Source of the DNA: Streptococcus parapneumoniae
GTDB lineage: Bacteria; Bacillota; Bacilli; Lactobacillales; Streptococcaceae
DNA: 64,000 nucleotides
Assembly: GCF_037076355.1 (NCBI RefSeq)
Contig: NZ_AP026968.1
Coordinates: forward strand, 1,566,501-1,630,500
Direction of reading: 5' to 3'
Within the stretch, counting starts at the first letter, position 1. Each line of letters begins with the position of its first letter. The translations under genes were made by a program, and so were the position numbers. The notes under the pieces are model-generated. The model was given only the letters and a program-made list of their open reading frames with translations, had not been told where the DNA came from and made no database searches. This document shows positions 46,362 through 55,996 of the stretch, piece after piece.

Positions 46362-47087
46362 ATGCGTTTAGATAATTTATTAGCTCAAGAAAAAGTTAGC
46401 CGAAAGGCCATGAAACAAGCCTTACTCAAAGAGGAAATTCTAGTCGATGGTCGCCCAGCCCGCTCCCTAGCTCAAAATATTGATACAGGACTACAAGAAC
46501 TCCTTTTTCAGGACCAAATCATTCGAGGTTATGAGCACACCTATCTTATGCTTCATAAGCCTGCTGGTGTCGTTACAGCCAACAAAGACAGGGAACTTCC
46601 GACCGTCATGGACCTCCTTCCGCCTGACATCCAATCTGACAAGCTCTATGCCGTCGGCCGACTGGACCGAGATACGACAGGACTCCTCCTCTTGACTGAC
46701 AACGGTCCCTTGGGCTTTCAGCTCCTCCATCCCCAGTATCATGTCGATAAGACTTATCGAGTTGAGGTTAATGGACTTCTGACGCCTGACCATATCCAAG
46801 CCTTTCAAAAGGGAATTGTCTTTTTAGATGGCACTATCTGTAAACCTGCAAGATTAGAGATTCTATCAGCAAGTCCTTCCCACAGCCAAGCCTCCATCAC
46901 CATTTCAGAGGGGAAATTTCATCAGGTCAAGAAAATGTTCCTCTCGGGTGGTGTTAAGGTGACCTCCCTCAAACGAGTTCAATTCGGTGATTTTACATTA
47001 GACACAGAACTAACAGAAGGCCATTACCGTCCTTTGAATCCAGAGGAATTGGAAATCATTAAAAATCACTTAGAGAAAAGTGGATAA
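46362..47087 (+). CDS. rsuA: 16S rRNA pseudouridine synthase (RsuA family)
   Basis: Protein of 241 residues with an N-terminal S4 RNA-binding domain (MRLDNLLAQEKVSRKAMKQA) and a pseudouridine synthase core with catalytic Asp in GRLDRDTTGLLLLT (about 105-118). By family it modifies one uridine of 16S rRNA (U516 in E. coli numbering). The start has no ribosome binding site and lies directly behind an extended -10. Divergent from typA. Confidence 0.92.
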   Translation: MRLDNLLAQEKVSRKAMKQALLKEEILVDGRPARSLAQNIDTGLQELLFQDQIIRGYEHTYLMLHKPAGVVTANKDRELPTVMDLLPPDIQSDKLYAVGRLDRDTTGLLLLTDNGPLGFQLLHPQYHVDKTYRVEVNGLLTPDHIQAFQKGIVFLDGTICKPARLEILSASPSHSQASITISEGKFHQVKKMFLSGGVKVTSLKRVQFGDFTLDTELTEGHYRPLNPEELEIIKNHLEKSG

Positions 47088-47091
47088 AAGA

Positions 47092-47117
47092 AAAAAGCTT
47101 TATGTTTAAAGCTTTTT
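47092..47117. terminator. Bidirectional terminator between rsuA and a small membrane gene
   Basis: AAAAAAGCTTTA-2 nt-TTAAAGCTTTTT palindrome between converging genes. Confidence 0.85.
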
Positions 47118-47126
47118 GTTTATTGC

Positions 47127-47354
47127 TTATCTAAAAAATACTGCGACGGCTACAATCCAGTTAAGTACAGAAACCACAAGTCCTACGATGTTGAGAATTT
47201 TTTCTATTTTATAGTCTAGTCCAGATTCTTTTTGGTATGAAAAAGCCAAGACCAATCCTATGATCCCCAAAATCAGACCTACAATTGGAAATAGCAAACC
47301 GAGCACAATAGATAGGATACCTAAAACAAGAGAGTGTTTTTTCTTTTCTTGCAT
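47127..47354 (-). CDS. Small DUF4190-like membrane protein
   Basis: Protein of 75 residues with two hydrophobic hairpins (about 8-35 and 51-74) and Gly-rich LGILSIVLGLLFPIVGLILG, like DUF4190 and related two-helix proteins. The function is unknown. It has AAGGAG 10 nt before the ATG and is expressed separately from its converging neighbour rsuA. Confidence 0.6.
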   Translation of the reverse strand: MQEKKKHSLVLGILSIVLGLLFPIVGLILGIIGLVLAFSYQKESGLDYKIEKILNIVGLVVSVLNWIVAVAVFFR

Positions 47355-47425
47355 TTTTTAAAAACTCCTTAAAATGATTATTAATTTAGTATATTAGACC
47401 GACTATATCAACTTTTTACAGAATA

Positions 47426-47806
47426 TTAACTAGTCTTCACTTTCCCTTTCCAAGAATCCAAGCCATAAGAAAGGATATAAATCTCAGAAAAACCTTGTTT
47501 TTTCAAGTAAAGGGTCGCATTTGTGACACGTTGCGCACGTTGGTTTTCGTAGAGAAGGACAGGTTTATCCTTACGAAGGGCTGCAAGACTAGTCTTCAAC
47601 TGACTTGAAGGAATATTGCGGGCCCCAAGGATATGTTTTCTGTGGAATTCTGCTGGGTCGCGCAAATCAATCAATTGACCCGTACGAATCAAGGCTTCAA
47701 ACTCCTCATTGTCTACAATTTTAGCCGCACGGCGAATACGAAGATAGTTAAAGCCCATCCACGCCAACATTGCTAGTATAAGTGCCCACAAAATCCAAGT
47801 AACCAT
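47426..47806 (-). CDS. Membrane-anchored rhodanese-like protein without catalytic Cys
   Basis: Protein of 126 residues. One N-terminal transmembrane helix (about 2-22), then a rhodanese fold (LIDLRDPAEFHRKHILGARNIP, about 50-71 in part). Where active rhodaneses have Cys in the loop after VLYC, this reads VLLYENQRAQR (about 93-103), and no Cys occurs anywhere in the protein. Sulfur transfer is therefore unlikely and a binding or scaffolding role is more probable. Its ATG overlaps the yqgQ stop. Confidence 0.85.
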   Translation of the reverse strand: MVTWILWALILAMLAWMGFNYLRIRRAAKIVDNEEFEALIRTGQLIDLRDPAEFHRKHILGARNIPSSQLKTSLAALRKDKPVLLYENQRAQRVTNATLYLKKQGFSEIYILSYGLDSWKGKVKTS

Positions 47807-48027
47807 TAGTTCTTTTCTCCATTTTTCTCAATATAATCCAATTCTACCTTGTGCTCTCTGCGTAGAACCGCTTCCGCTTCCAGATAATCCAGTTTGTCCA
47901 TCAGCCCTGCATCGTAAATCCGAGAGAGTTCCAACTTCATCAGCTCAATATCATATAAGCGTTTTCCCATGTAAACAATAATACCAAATCGTTTGAGGAA
48001 TTGCTGCACATCATAGAATGTTTTCAT
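47806..48027 (-). CDS. yqgQ: YqgQ-family (DUF910) protein
   Basis: Protein of 73 residues beginning MKTFYDVQQFLKRFGIIVYM and containing GKRLYDIELMKLEL, the hallmark of YqgQ, a small three-helix protein possibly binding single-stranded nucleic acid. I start at 48027: an earlier ATG (48036) overlaps the predicted -10 element. It is cotranscribed with the rhodanese-like gene and divergent from the LysR regulator. Confidence 0.82.
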   Translation of the reverse strand: MKTFYDVQQFLKRFGIIVYMGKRLYDIELMKLELSRIYDAGLMDKLDYLEAEAVLRREHKVELDYIEKNGEKN

Positions 48028-48043
48028 AAGACTCATTCTAGCA
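48028..48043 (-). promoter_or_regulatory. Extended -10 directly before yqgQ (near-leaderless)
   Basis: Minus strand TGC-TAGAAT (48043-48035) followed by seven bases and ATG at 48027. The predicted leader is about 1 nt, with no Shine-Dalgarno. Confidence 0.6.
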
Positions 48044-48121
48044 AAATTTTGTGTTTTTTTCAAGAAGAGACTTACACAAAGCTCCTGATTTTCCTATCTT
48101 CTTTGGCGATTCTGACGCAAG

Positions 48122-48141
48122 TGTGGTACAATAAAAACATG
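48122..48141 (+). promoter_or_regulatory. Extended -10 directly before the LysR gene (leaderless-type)
   Basis: TGTGGTACAAT (48122-48132), six bases, ATG at 48139. The 11-mer and the spacing are identical to those before the flavoprotein gene at 10041-10060. Confidence 0.7.
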
Positions 48142-49047
48142 AGAATTCAACAATTACACTATATTATCAAAATCGTCGAAACCGGCTCCATGAATGAGGC
48201 AGCCAAACAGCTCTTTATCACCCAACCGAGTCTTTCCAATGCCGTGAGAGATTTGGAAAATGAAATGGGCATTGAAATCTTTATCCGCAATCCCAAGGGT
48301 ATCACCTTGACCCGTGATGGGATGGAGTTTCTCTCTTATGCCCGTCAGGTTGTCGAGCAAACTCAGCTTCTGGAAGAACGCTATAAAAATCCTGTCGCCC
48401 ACCGCGAACTCTTTAGCGTTTCCTCCCAGCACTATGCCTTTGTAGTCAACGCTTTTGTCTCTCTGCTCAAGAAAAGTGATATGGAGAAATACGAGCTCTT
48501 CCTTCGTGAAACTCGGACTTGGGAGATTATCGACGACGTCAAGAACTTCCGTAGTGAGGTCGGTGTCCTCTTCTTAAACAGCTACAACCGTGATGTTTTA
48601 ACCAAAATGCTGGATGACAACCACCTGCTGGCTCACCATCTCTTCACAGCCCAGCCCCATATCTTTGTCAGCAAGACCAATCCTCTGGCAAAGAAAGACA
48701 AGGTCAAACTGTCTGATTTGGAGAATTTCCCTTACCTCAGCTATGACCAAGGAACTCACAACTCCTTCTACTTTTCAGAAGAAATTCTTTCTCAAGAGCA
48801 TCACAAGAAATCCATCGTAGTCAGTGACCGTGCCACCCTTTTTAATCTCTTGATTGGTTTGGATGGTTATACTATTGCGACAGGGATTTTGAACAGCAAC
48901 CTCAACGGAGACAATATCGTTTCTATCCCACTTGATATTGATGATCCAATTGAGCTGGTCTATATCCAGCATGAAAAAACCAGCCTATCTAAGATGGGCG
49001 AACGCTTTATCGACTATCTACTAGAAGAAGTCCAGTTTGATCGTTGA
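48139..49047 (+). CDS. cpsY: LysR-family regulator, CpsY/MtaR type
   Basis: Protein of 302 residues with N-terminal LysR helix-turn-helix (TGSMNEAAKQLFITQPSLSN, about 16-35) and a C-terminal effector domain. The sequence resembles CpsY/MtaR/MetR-like regulators of streptococci, which control methionine uptake and other genes. I start at MRIQQLHY (48139). The reading frame continues upstream but across the divergent promoter. The symbol is by resemblance. Confidence 0.82.
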   Translation: MRIQQLHYIIKIVETGSMNEAAKQLFITQPSLSNAVRDLENEMGIEIFIRNPKGITLTRDGMEFLSYARQVVEQTQLLEERYKNPVAHRELFSVSSQHYAFVVNAFVSLLKKSDMEKYELFLRETRTWEIIDDVKNFRSEVGVLFLNSYNRDVLTKMLDDNHLLAHHLFTAQPHIFVSKTNPLAKKDKVKLSDLENFPYLSYDQGTHNSFYFSEEILSQEHHKKSIVVSDRATLFNLLIGLDGYTIATGILNSNLNGDNIVSIPLDIDDPIELVYIQHEKTSLSKMGERFIDYLLEEVQFDR

Positions 49048-49055
49048 TAAATGAT

Positions 49056-49102
49056 AAGAACCAATATGTAGGCTAGCAACAACCTGCATATTGGTTCTTT
49101 TT
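49056..49102. terminator. Bidirectional terminator between cpsY and the SDR gene
   Basis: AAGAACCAATATG-T-AGG, 10-nt loop, CCT-G-CATATTGGTTCTT followed by TTT; long stem between converging genes. Confidence 0.9.
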
Positions 49103-49856
49103 ACTTATAATTAAAAGTTTCCCCTGCCAACTTATCAGCTAGCTTGGGAAAGAGAGTATAAAACTTATGGGCTAGGTTCAACAAAATCGGGAGATTAAGT
49201 TCTCGTTTCTTTTTTCCTATAATCTTGACAATCTTTTTAGCCACTGCATCTGGCTCTAGCAGGAAACGGTCAACAGATTTGAGATAGCTTCCATCTGGGT
49301 CGGCTTGGTCAAAAAATCCTGTACGGATTGGTCCTGGATTGACTGTTGTCACATAGACTCCATATGACATAAGTTCGAGGCGTAACGCATTTGAAAAACC
49401 AATGGTCGCAAACTTGGTCGCTGAGTAGAGACTGGACTTGCCAGTAGCGATTAAACCTGCCATGCTGACGATATTGATGATATGGCCTTTTCGACTCTCT
49501 TTCATACGAGCCGCAAGGCGTCGAGACAGATTCATTAGGGCAAAGGTATTGACATCGAACATCTGATGAATATCTTGGTCGGAAATCTGGTCAAATTCCT
49601 CAAAGATCCCGTAACCAGCGTTGTTTATCAAGACATCAATCTTGCCATAACGGAGATAGAGGTCTGCTATCAGAGTTTCTAAAGCTGAGTCATCGGTAAT
49701 GTCTATTTCAATCAATTCTGCATGAGGATGATTTCCATAGAGTTGGGCTAATTTTTCCTTATTTCTACCTAACAAAATCAGTTGGTCATTCGGCAAAAGT
49801 TTGACCATTTCTTGGGCTAGGCCACCGCTAGCTCCGGTAATGAGAATAGTAGGCAT
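49101..49856 (-). CDS. Short-chain dehydrogenase/reductase
   Basis: NAD(P)-dependent oxidoreductase of 251 residues. Cofactor motif TGASGGLAQ (about 7-15), NNAG (about 87-90), catalytic Ser in VSMAG and YSATK (about 154-158, Tyr and Lys). The substrate is unknown. Last gene of miaA-hflX-orf-rnz-SDR, 20 nt after rnz, with AAGGATAAG as ribosome binding site. Confidence 0.88.
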   Translation of the reverse strand: MPTILITGASGGLAQEMVKLLPNDQLILLGRNKEKLAQLYGNHPHAELIEIDITDDSALETLIADLYLRYGKIDVLINNAGYGIFEEFDQISDQDIHQMFDVNTFALMNLSRRLAARMKESRKGHIINIVSMAGLIATGKSSLYSATKFATIGFSNALRLELMSYGVYVTTVNPGPIRTGFFDQADPDGSYLKSVDRFLLEPDAVAKKIVKIIGKKKRELNLPILLNLAHKFYTLFPKLADKLAGETFNYK

Positions 49857-49876
49857 ACTTATCCTTTCTGTGACTG

Positions 49877-50806
49877 CTAGATTTCCACTTCTTCCAAATC
49901 CTTGACCACATGGACGTTTTCAAAAATCGTTGCCGCATCTTTCTTGAGCTGACTAATATCTTTTGAAAGGAATCGGGCACTGATATGGTTGAGCAATAGT
50001 CGTTTGGCACCTGCTTCTACCGCTACTTGTGCAGCTTGCATGTTAGTAGAGTGACCATGATTACGAGCAATTATTTCATCGCCCTTGCCATAAGTCGATT
50101 CATGAACCAGGACATCAGCATTGACAGCCAGACGCACACTGGCACTAGTTTTACGAGTATCACCAAGAATAGTGATAATTTTACCTGGACGTGGCGCTGA
50201 GATATAGTCTACTGCCTTTATTTCAGTACCATCTTCGAGAACAACGTCCTGACCGTTTTTAATTTTTCCAAAAAGTGGGCCAAATGGGACACCTGCCGCC
50301 TTGAGTTTTTCAGCATCCAGCGTTCCTTCCAAATCCTTTTGCATGACACGGTAACCAACACAGAAAATAGTGTGATCCAATTCTTCCGCGTACACAGTGA
50401 ATTTATCGGTCTCAAGGATTTTTCCTAAAGAATCTTGGTCAAACTCATGAAAATGAATGCGGTAAGGCAGGCGCGAACCTGACACACGAAGGCTGGTTAA
50501 GACAAAGGACTTGATCCCTTGAGGTCCATAGATTTCCAAATCTGTCTGCTCTTCATTGGCCTGAAAGGCACGGCTAGAAAGGAAACCTGGCAAGCCAAAG
50601 ATGTGGTCTCCATGTAGGTGGGTGATAAAAATTTTGCTGATCTTACGTGGTCGAATTGTGGTCTCAAGAATGCGATTTTGCGTACCTTCTCCACAGTCAA
50701 AGAGCCAGACTTCGTTAATCTCGTCCAAGAGTTTCAGGGCGAGACTGGAAACATTGCGGGCTTTAGAGGGCTGACCTGCCCCCGTTCCTAAAAATTGAAT
50801 ATCCAT
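49877..50806 (-). CDS. rnz: Ribonuclease Z
   Basis: tRNA 3'-end processing endonuclease of 309 residues. Metallo-beta-lactamase motif [15 protein letters not shown] (about 61-75), PxKxRN-type [12 protein letters not shown] near the N-terminus, and the exosite and later zinc ligands ([21 protein letters not shown]). It begins 14 nt after the previous gene. Confidence 0.94.
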   Translation of the reverse strand: MDIQFLGTGAGQPSKARNVSSLALKLLDEINEVWLFDCGEGTQNRILETTIRPRKISKIFITHLHGDHIFGLPGFLSSRAFQANEEQTDLEIYGPQGIKSFVLTSLRVSGSRLPYRIHFHEFDQDSLGKILETDKFTVYAEELDHTIFCVGYRVMQKDLEGTLDAEKLKAAGVPFGPLFGKIKNGQDVVLEDGTEIKAVDYISAPRPGKIITILGDTRKTSASVRLAVNADVLVHESTYGKGDEIIARNHGHSTNMQAAQVAVEAGAKRLLLNHISARFLSKDISQLKKDAATIFENVHVVKDLEEVEI

Positions 50807-50820
50807 TCGATACTTTCTAA

Positions 50821-51444
50821 TTAATCAATATATAACATGGCTGTGCGGTTTTCCGATCGGAAATAGCGCTTGCCAGAAAAAGCAGTGGCTTCTTGTAATA
50901 AATCCTCTTGGCTGTAACCTTTGAGACGTTTACGACCATCCGCTAAGCTTTCCAAATCAGTCAAAGCTGTGAGATTTTCCACACTAACAACTTCCTCATC
51001 TCCAACAGCCTTCATGTAAATCTTACCAGACTCCTCAAAGACTAGTTGATGGGGAAAAATTTGTGCAATTTCAAAGAGCAAGTCTTCTGAAATAACCTCT
51101 TTCTTTTCAGGGAAAATTCGACCCAGACCCTCACTCTCATAGCAAAAACCAAAGGATTTGCCAGACAGATTAAGTCGAATAAAAGGCTTGTTTTCGAGGG
51201 TGAAACTTGGTTCAGCATTGTAGAGATTCAGTTCCTGACTGAGTTCCGCAAAATAATCCGTCGCAGCCTCAGGACTTTTTTTCTGGTATAGCTCTGCAAA
51301 GTAGGCATTGACCACACTCGGCGGAGGTGTGATGAGAGCCAACTGCTCTTGCTCTGTTCTACCAGCTAGAAGCTGATCCAGATAGACCTTGTCCAGACTT
51401 GTATAACCTCCATACTTTAGAGCCAAAGTTTTAATATCAGTCAT
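50821..51444 (-). CDS. Conserved hypothetical protein
   Basis: Protein of 207 residues, soluble, acidic, with no motif I recognise. It starts [20 protein letters not shown] and ends [16 protein letters not shown]. It lies between hflX (eight-base overlap) and rnz (14-nt gap) and is surely translated as part of this operon. Homologues are sometimes given enzyme names in annotations, which the sequence does not support to my eye. Confidence 0.75.
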   Translation of the reverse strand: MTDIKTLALKYGGYTSLDKVYLDQLLAGRTEQEQLALITPPPSVVNAYFAELYQKKSPEAATDYFAELSQELNLYNAEPSFTLENKPFIRLNLSGKSFGFCYESEGLGRIFPEKKEVISEDLLFEIAQIFPHQLVFEESGKIYMKAVGDEEVVSVENLTALTDLESLADGRKRLKGYSQEDLLQEATAFSGKRYFRSENRTAMLYID

Positions 51445-52675
51445 AAAATTCTTCTAACCTCCATTTATTTTTCTCAGAAATGTAGCCTGTAATCACTTCG
51501 CCGTCCTCTTGATAATCGCGTTCTTCCAGAATCGCAACACTTTCTAAATCATGAATCTTGTAGGACTTTGAAAAAGGCACGCGCAGAGTAAAAGATTCAA
51601 AAATATCCTTGATTTTCTCTAAAAATAGTGCCTGCAAATTCTCACGACTATCCTCAGACTTGGCAGAAATGAGGGCATAAGGTGTTTGGGTAGGTGTAAA
51701 GTCCTCCACCAAATCCGCTTTATTATAAAGGGTCAGGCGAGGAATATCTTCCATGTCCAAGTCTTTCATGATAGACAGGACCGTTTTTTCATGCTCCTCG
51801 TGGTAAGGATTGCTAGCATCGATAACATGAACCAGAAGATCCACATGCTTGCTTTCTTCCAAGGTTGACTTAAAACTGGATACCAGCTCTGTCGGCAAAT
51901 CTTGGATAAATCCCACGGTATCTGTCAAAGTTACTTGGAGATTGCCTCCCAGATGGATACTCTTAGTCGTCGCATCCAGAGTCGCAAATAGCTCGTCCGC
52001 TTCATACTGAGTCTTACTTGTCAAGGTGTTCATGATGGTTGATTTCCCAGCATTGGTGTAACCAATCAAACCAATCTTAAAGATGCTGGACTCCAAACGT
52101 TTTTCTCTGACAGTCGCCCGATTTTTCTCAACCACCTTGAGTTGGCGCTCGATATCCGTGATTTGGTTGCGAACACTACGACGGTTCAGCTCCAGCTGGC
52201 TTTCACCAGGTCCACGGGAACCAATTCCCCCTGCCTGACGGCTGAGCATAATTCCCTGACCAACCAAACGAGGCAAGAGATATTTGAGCTGGGCTAGGTG
52301 AACTTGGAGCTTCCCCTCATGGCTTCGAGCTCGCATGGCAAAGATATCCAAAATCAACTGCATACGATCAATAACCTTAACACCCAGAACTTCTTCTAAA
52401 TTGACATTTTGCCTTGGCGTCAGACGGTTGTTGACAATGACAGTGGTGATTTCTTCTGCATCCACCATAAGCGCAATCTCTTCCAACTTACCAGAGCCGA
52501 CGAAGGTCTTAGAATCATATTTTTCACGTTTTTGTCTGTAGCTATCTACAACGATTGCCCCAGCTGTCTTAGCTAGACTGGCCAATTCTTCCATAGAAAG
52601 GTCAAAATTGTCCATGCCCTGCAATTCCACACCAATCAGCAGGACCCGCTCCTCTTTTTTCTCCGTTTCAATCAT
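51437..52675 (-). CDS. hflX: Ribosome-associated GTPase HflX
   Basis: GTPase of 412 residues that splits stalled ribosomes. N-terminal HflX domain with [12 protein letters not shown] and the coiled linker, [12 protein letters not shown] (about 164-175), G domain with [12 protein letters not shown] (about 214-225), DTVGFI (about 251-256) and NKAD (about 318-321). It overlaps miaA and the following gene by eight bases each, as expected for coupled translation. Confidence 0.94.
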   Translation of the reverse strand: MIETEKKEERVLLIGVELQGMDNFDLSMEELASLAKTAGAIVVDSYRQKREKYDSKTFVGSGKLEEIALMVDAEEITTVIVNNRLTPRQNVNLEEVLGVKVIDRMQLILDIFAMRARSHEGKLQVHLAQLKYLLPRLVGQGIMLSRQAGGIGSRGPGESQLELNRRSVRNQITDIERQLKVVEKNRATVREKRLESSIFKIGLIGYTNAGKSTIMNTLTSKTQYEADELFATLDATTKSIHLGGNLQVTLTDTVGFIQDLPTELVSSFKSTLEESKHVDLLVHVIDASNPYHEEHEKTVLSIMKDLDMEDIPRLTLYNKADLVEDFTPTQTPYALISAKSEDSRENLQALFLEKIKDIFESFTLRVPFSKSYKIHDLESVAILEERDYQEDGEVITGYISEKNKWRLEEFYD

Positions 52676-53552
52676 CTAAAAACTCCTCTATCTGGCTTAA
52701 AATGCGGTCTTGCACACCAGACTCTCCAATCTGATAAAAGGTGACCTGCATGCGATTACGGAACCAGGTCAGCTGACGCTTGGCAAAACGACGGGTCGCC
52801 TGTTTGAGACTCTCACTAGCTTCCTCCAAGTTCTGCTCTCCACGGAAATATGGAAAGAGTTCCTTATAGCCAATTCCCTTAGCAGCCTGCACATCTGGAT
52901 AATTATCAAACAACCACTTGGCCTCATCCAAAAGCCCAGCCTCAAACATCAAATCCACTCGGCGATTGATACGCTCATAAAGTTGACTACGTTCATCATC
53001 CAAGCAGATAATCAATGGTTCATACAAGGTCTCTTGATTTTCCAAATCCTGACCAAAATGGGCAATTTCCAAGGCACGCATAGCACGACGACGATTAAAC
53101 TGGGGAATTTCAAGGCCTGCTTGCTCTACCAAATGGGCTAATCCCTCATCCGTATAAGGCTCCAAGCTAGCCCGATAGGCCAAAATCTCCTCATGGGGAG
53201 TCTCCCCACCCAGGTGATAACCTTCTAACAAGCTCTGGATATAAAGTCCAGTCCCACCGGCGATAATTGCTAGCTTGCCACGGCTGTGAATATCCTCAAT
53301 AGCCATCTTAGCTTCTGAAACAAAATCAAAAGCCGAGTAAGACTCGGTTACCTCTCTAACATCAATCAAATGATGAGGAACAGCTGCCTGCTCTTCTGGA
53401 CTAGCCTTAGCCGTCCCAATATCAAGTCCTCGATAGACTTGCTGGCTATCTCCACTAACCACTTCGCCATTAAAACGCTTGGCCACTTCAATGGCTAGAG
53501 CCGTCTTTCCAACTGCAGTCGGTCCAACAATCACAATTATTTTTGTTTTCAT
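52668..53552 (-). CDS. miaA: tRNA dimethylallyltransferase
   Basis: Adds an isopentenyl group to A37 of tRNAs reading UNN codons. Protein of 294 residues with P-loop [12 protein letters not shown] (about 8-19), [17 protein letters not shown] (about 37-53) and HHLIDV. I start at 53552 ([10 protein letters not shown]) after AAGGAAAAAAG. The longer in-frame start has no ribosome binding site. First gene of the operon, with an extended -10 TGTTATAAT upstream. Confidence 0.95.
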   Translation of the reverse strand: MKTKIIVIVGPTAVGKTALAIEVAKRFNGEVVSGDSQQVYRGLDIGTAKASPEEQAAVPHHLIDVREVTESYSAFDFVSEAKMAIEDIHSRGKLAIIAGGTGLYIQSLLEGYHLGGETPHEEILAYRASLEPYTDEGLAHLVEQAGLEIPQFNRRRAMRALEIAHFGQDLENQETLYEPLIICLDDERSQLYERINRRVDLMFEAGLLDEAKWLFDNYPDVQAAKGIGYKELFPYFRGEQNLEEASESLKQATRRFAKRQLTWFRNRMQVTFYQIGESGVQDRILSQIEEFLDD

Positions 53553-53672
53553 CTTTTTTCCTTGAAAAATTCCTATTTTTTCGTTACTATTATTATAACA
53601 CAAAAAGGTCAGTCAGAAAAATGTGACCTCTTGAGGAGGCTGGCTGATTGAGAATATAAAGGAGGAAGACTC

Positions 53673-53843
53673 ATGGCTAAAGGATTCGCTAAAGGTCTTG
53701 TAACAGGTGTCGCAGGAACTGTCGCTGCCGTTGCAGGTGCAGTATACGCATTTAAAAAGAAAGTAATCGAACCAGAAGAGCAAAAAGCAGCTTTCATCGA
53801 AGAAAACCGTAAAAAAGCAGCTCGTCGCCGCGTATCACGTTAG
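53673..53843 (+). CDS. DUF3042-family small protein
   Basis: Gene of 56 codons: MAKGFAKGLVTGVAGTVAAV, then a short hydrophobic Ala/Val/Gly stretch (about 9-27), and a charged C-terminal half rich in Glu and Lys ending KKAARRRVSR. This is the DUF3042 family of lactic acid bacteria, function unknown, probably membrane-associated. AGGAGG lies 7 nt before the ATG and a terminator follows. Confidence 0.88.
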   Translation: MAKGFAKGLVTGVAGTVAAVAGAVYAFKKKVIEPEEQKAAFIEENRKKAARRRVSR

Positions 53844-53850
53844 GAAATAA

Positions 53851-53883
53851 AAGAAGTTGGGATTATTCTCAACTTCTTTTTTC
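53851..53883 (+). terminator. Terminator of the DUF3042 gene
   Basis: AAGAAGTTG-10 nt-CAACTTCTTTTTT: clear stem plus U-run. Confidence 0.9.
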
Positions 53884-53892
53884 TATTCTTTT

Positions 53893-53990
53893 ATACTAAC
53901 TAAGAAGCTAGCCACAGGTTGCTCAAAGTACTGCTTTGAGGTTGTAGATGAAGCGACGCTGACGTGGTTTGAAGAGATTTTCGAAGAGTC
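53893..53990 (-). mobile_element. Degraded RUP behind thyA
   Basis: It contains AAGAAGCTAGCCACAGGTTGCTC, the first 20 bases of which match the RUP core, then GCTGACGTGGTTTGAAGAG and TTTTCGAAGAGTC. The left end is shortened (ATACTAACTAAG instead of the full terminal repeat) and the right end lost its final AT. It stops one base before the thyA stop codon. Confidence 0.8.
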
Positions 53991-54830
53991 TTAAATAGCT
54001 AGGTCAAACTTCAACTGTGGCTTAACAGGGTCATAATCCACCAACTCAAAATCTTCTGCTTTAATATCAAAGAAATTAGTCCCATCTGGTACATTCAAGA
54101 CCAAACGTGGTTGGCAGTTTGACGGCTCTCGACGAAGCAATTCCTGAGCTTGTTCAAATTGATTATCATAGATATGGAGGTTGTTGATAAAGTAGAAGAA
54201 CTTCCCGACCTTCCAGCCAAAATGCTTGGCAATCATCATTTGAAGAGCCACGTACTGCATAGCGTTGATATGGTGGGCCACTAGCATATCGTTAGAACGC
54301 TGGGTCAAGGTCGCATCCAGATAGATTTCCCCATCTACACGGCGGACATCAAACATGGTCTGAAAGGCGCACGGAAGAAGGCCGTCTGTCTCCTCAAAAG
54401 CTTGGTAATCCCAGAGAGAGATAATATTGCGGCGGTTCCAAGGGTTGGCTTCCAACTGCTTGAGAAGCTTATTGATGATGTCGTGTTTCTTAACGACCGC
54501 CCCGTAACGCTCACCAATGGTTCCTGTATCACCCACTTCCCAGTCATTCCAGTAGTGAACATTGTATTTGCTATTCAGCACTTCTAGGCTATTAGACTGG
54601 TCTTGGTAGATCCAGAGAACTTCTTTGATGGCGGATTTGATGGCAATGGGACGCAAGGTTGTGATAGGAAATTCTCCTTTTGCCAAGTCATACTCTGCAA
54701 AGGCACCAGTTACATACTTAGAGTTAGCAACAGTCCCATCCTTGTACTTAGGACGAGCCTGCTCAGAAAAGACACCGTCTTTGAGGATTCGTTCAATATT
54801 CTCTTTAAAAATCGTATCTGCTTTTGTCAT
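53991..54830 (-). CDS. thyA: Thymidylate synthase
   Basis: dUMP + methylene-THF gives dTMP + DHF. Protein of 279 residues with the catalytic Cys in [12 protein letters not shown] (about 152-163), [16 protein letters not shown] (about 178-193) and the C-terminal PQLKFDLAI. It links to the dCMP deaminase in this window by pathway. An extended -10 TGCTATACT lies about 35 nt upstream, and a GAGGTGAGAG ribosome binding site precedes the ATG. Confidence 0.96.
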   Translation of the reverse strand: MTKADTIFKENIERILKDGVFSEQARPKYKDGTVANSKYVTGAFAEYDLAKGEFPITTLRPIAIKSAIKEVLWIYQDQSNSLEVLNSKYNVHYWNDWEVGDTGTIGERYGAVVKKHDIINKLLKQLEANPWNRRNIISLWDYQAFEETDGLLPCAFQTMFDVRRVDGEIYLDATLTQRSNDMLVAHHINAMQYVALQMMIAKHFGWKVGKFFYFINNLHIYDNQFEQAQELLRREPSNCQPRLVLNVPDGTNFFDIKAEDFELVDYDPVKPQLKFDLAI

Positions 54831-54870
54831 TTACTCTCACCTCATTTATTTCCTAACTAGTATAGCATAA

Positions 54871-54922
54871 AAAAAGAAAGGAGGAAAATCACTCGCTTCT
54901 GGAAAGCAATTTTCTCCTTTTT
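54871..54922. terminator. Terminator of glk (probably bidirectional)
   Basis: GGAGGAAAAT...ATTTTCTCC stem with A-run before and TTTTTT after, between the glk stop and the thyA promoter. Confidence 0.75.
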
Positions 54923-54926
54923 TATC

Positions 54927-55886
54927 TTATTGCAATACAAGTGATGCTGCTCCGATAACTCCAGCGTCATTTCCTAGAGTTGCAAGAGCTAATTTAGTAG
55001 ATGTGCGTACTTGTGGGAAACTATTTTCATCGTAGACTTTTTGAACACCTTGTAGAAGGAATTCTCCCGCAGCTGACACACCACCACCGATGACGATGGT
55101 TGATGGGTTTAGGATTGATCCGATGTTAGCACAAGCAATTCCCAAGTAACGTGAGAAGTTACGGTAAACGATCAAGGCAAGGTCGTCTCCTTCTTTTGCA
55201 AGATCAAAGACAGTCTTAGCTGTCACTTCTTCTCCGTTATCAATCAAGCGTTTCAAGGCTGCATCGCCTTCGTATTCATCAGCATAGCGACGAGTCAAAT
55301 TGACAATACCTGTTGCTGAAGCAACTGTCTCAAGGCAACCTTTCTTACCGCAGGTACATGCGATTGGTTGGTCAAAGTCAACAGTGATGTGACCAAGCTC
55401 ACCTGCTGCACCAGCCACACCGTGAAGCAATTTGCCTTCTGCGACGATACCGCCACCAACACCTGTACCAAGTGTCATAAAGACAACATCTGGTTGGTTA
55501 TCACCAGCACCCATCCAGCGCTCACCAAGAGCAGCAACGTTGGCATCATTATCGATGAAAAATGGAATGCCCGAGGCTTTTTCAATCTTTTCTTTAATTG
55601 GTTGAAGGGTTTTCCAGTTGAGGTTGTAGGCACCGATAACAGTTCCTTTTTCACGGTCAACCACACCTGGTGACCCCATTCCAATACCTTGGAAGTCTGC
55701 TGCTGCCAATCCAAGCAAATCCAAACGATGTTGAATAGACTCAATCATATCATCAACGATATGACTTCCCTCATCCAAAATGTTAGTCTTGATAGACCAT
55801 TTTTCTTGGATTTCTCCTGCTGTTGTTAAGATTGCAAATTTGATAGAAGTTCCACCAAGGTCAATCCCAATAATCTTTTGACTCAT
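54927..55886 (-). CDS. glk: Glucokinase (ROK family)
   Basis: Phosphorylates glucose to glucose 6-phosphate. Protein of 319 residues with the ATP motif IGIDLGGTSIKFAIL (about 5-19), sugar-binding LGHITVD region and the ROK zinc cluster CTCGKKGCLETVAS (about 174-187). I start at 55886 (MSQKIIG), the second of two adjacent ATGs, 6 nt from AAGGAG. Expressed alone. Confidence 0.95.
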   Translation of the reverse strand: MSQKIIGIDLGGTSIKFAILTTAGEIQEKWSIKTNILDEGSHIVDDMIESIQHRLDLLGLAAADFQGIGMGSPGVVDREKGTVIGAYNLNWKTLQPIKEKIEKASGIPFFIDNDANVAALGERWMGAGDNQPDVVFMTLGTGVGGGIVAEGKLLHGVAGAAGELGHITVDFDQPIACTCGKKGCLETVASATGIVNLTRRYADEYEGDAALKRLIDNGEEVTAKTVFDLAKEGDDLALIVYRNFSRYLGIACANIGSILNPSTIVIGGGVSAAGEFLLQGVQKVYDENSFPQVRTSTKLALATLGNDAGVIGAASLVLQ

Positions 55887-55996
55887 CATATTCTCCTTTT
55901 TCATTGTATAATAATTGAAAATGCTTACAGTACTAGTATAACAAAATTCATTTACTTATGCAAAGGTTTGCATTAACTTTCTGGATTTTATCTGAT

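Noticed and set aside
55915..55930. Possible cre site before glk (TTGAAAATGCTTACAG)
   Set aside because: It lacks the central CG and has a second mismatch, so it is too weak to claim.
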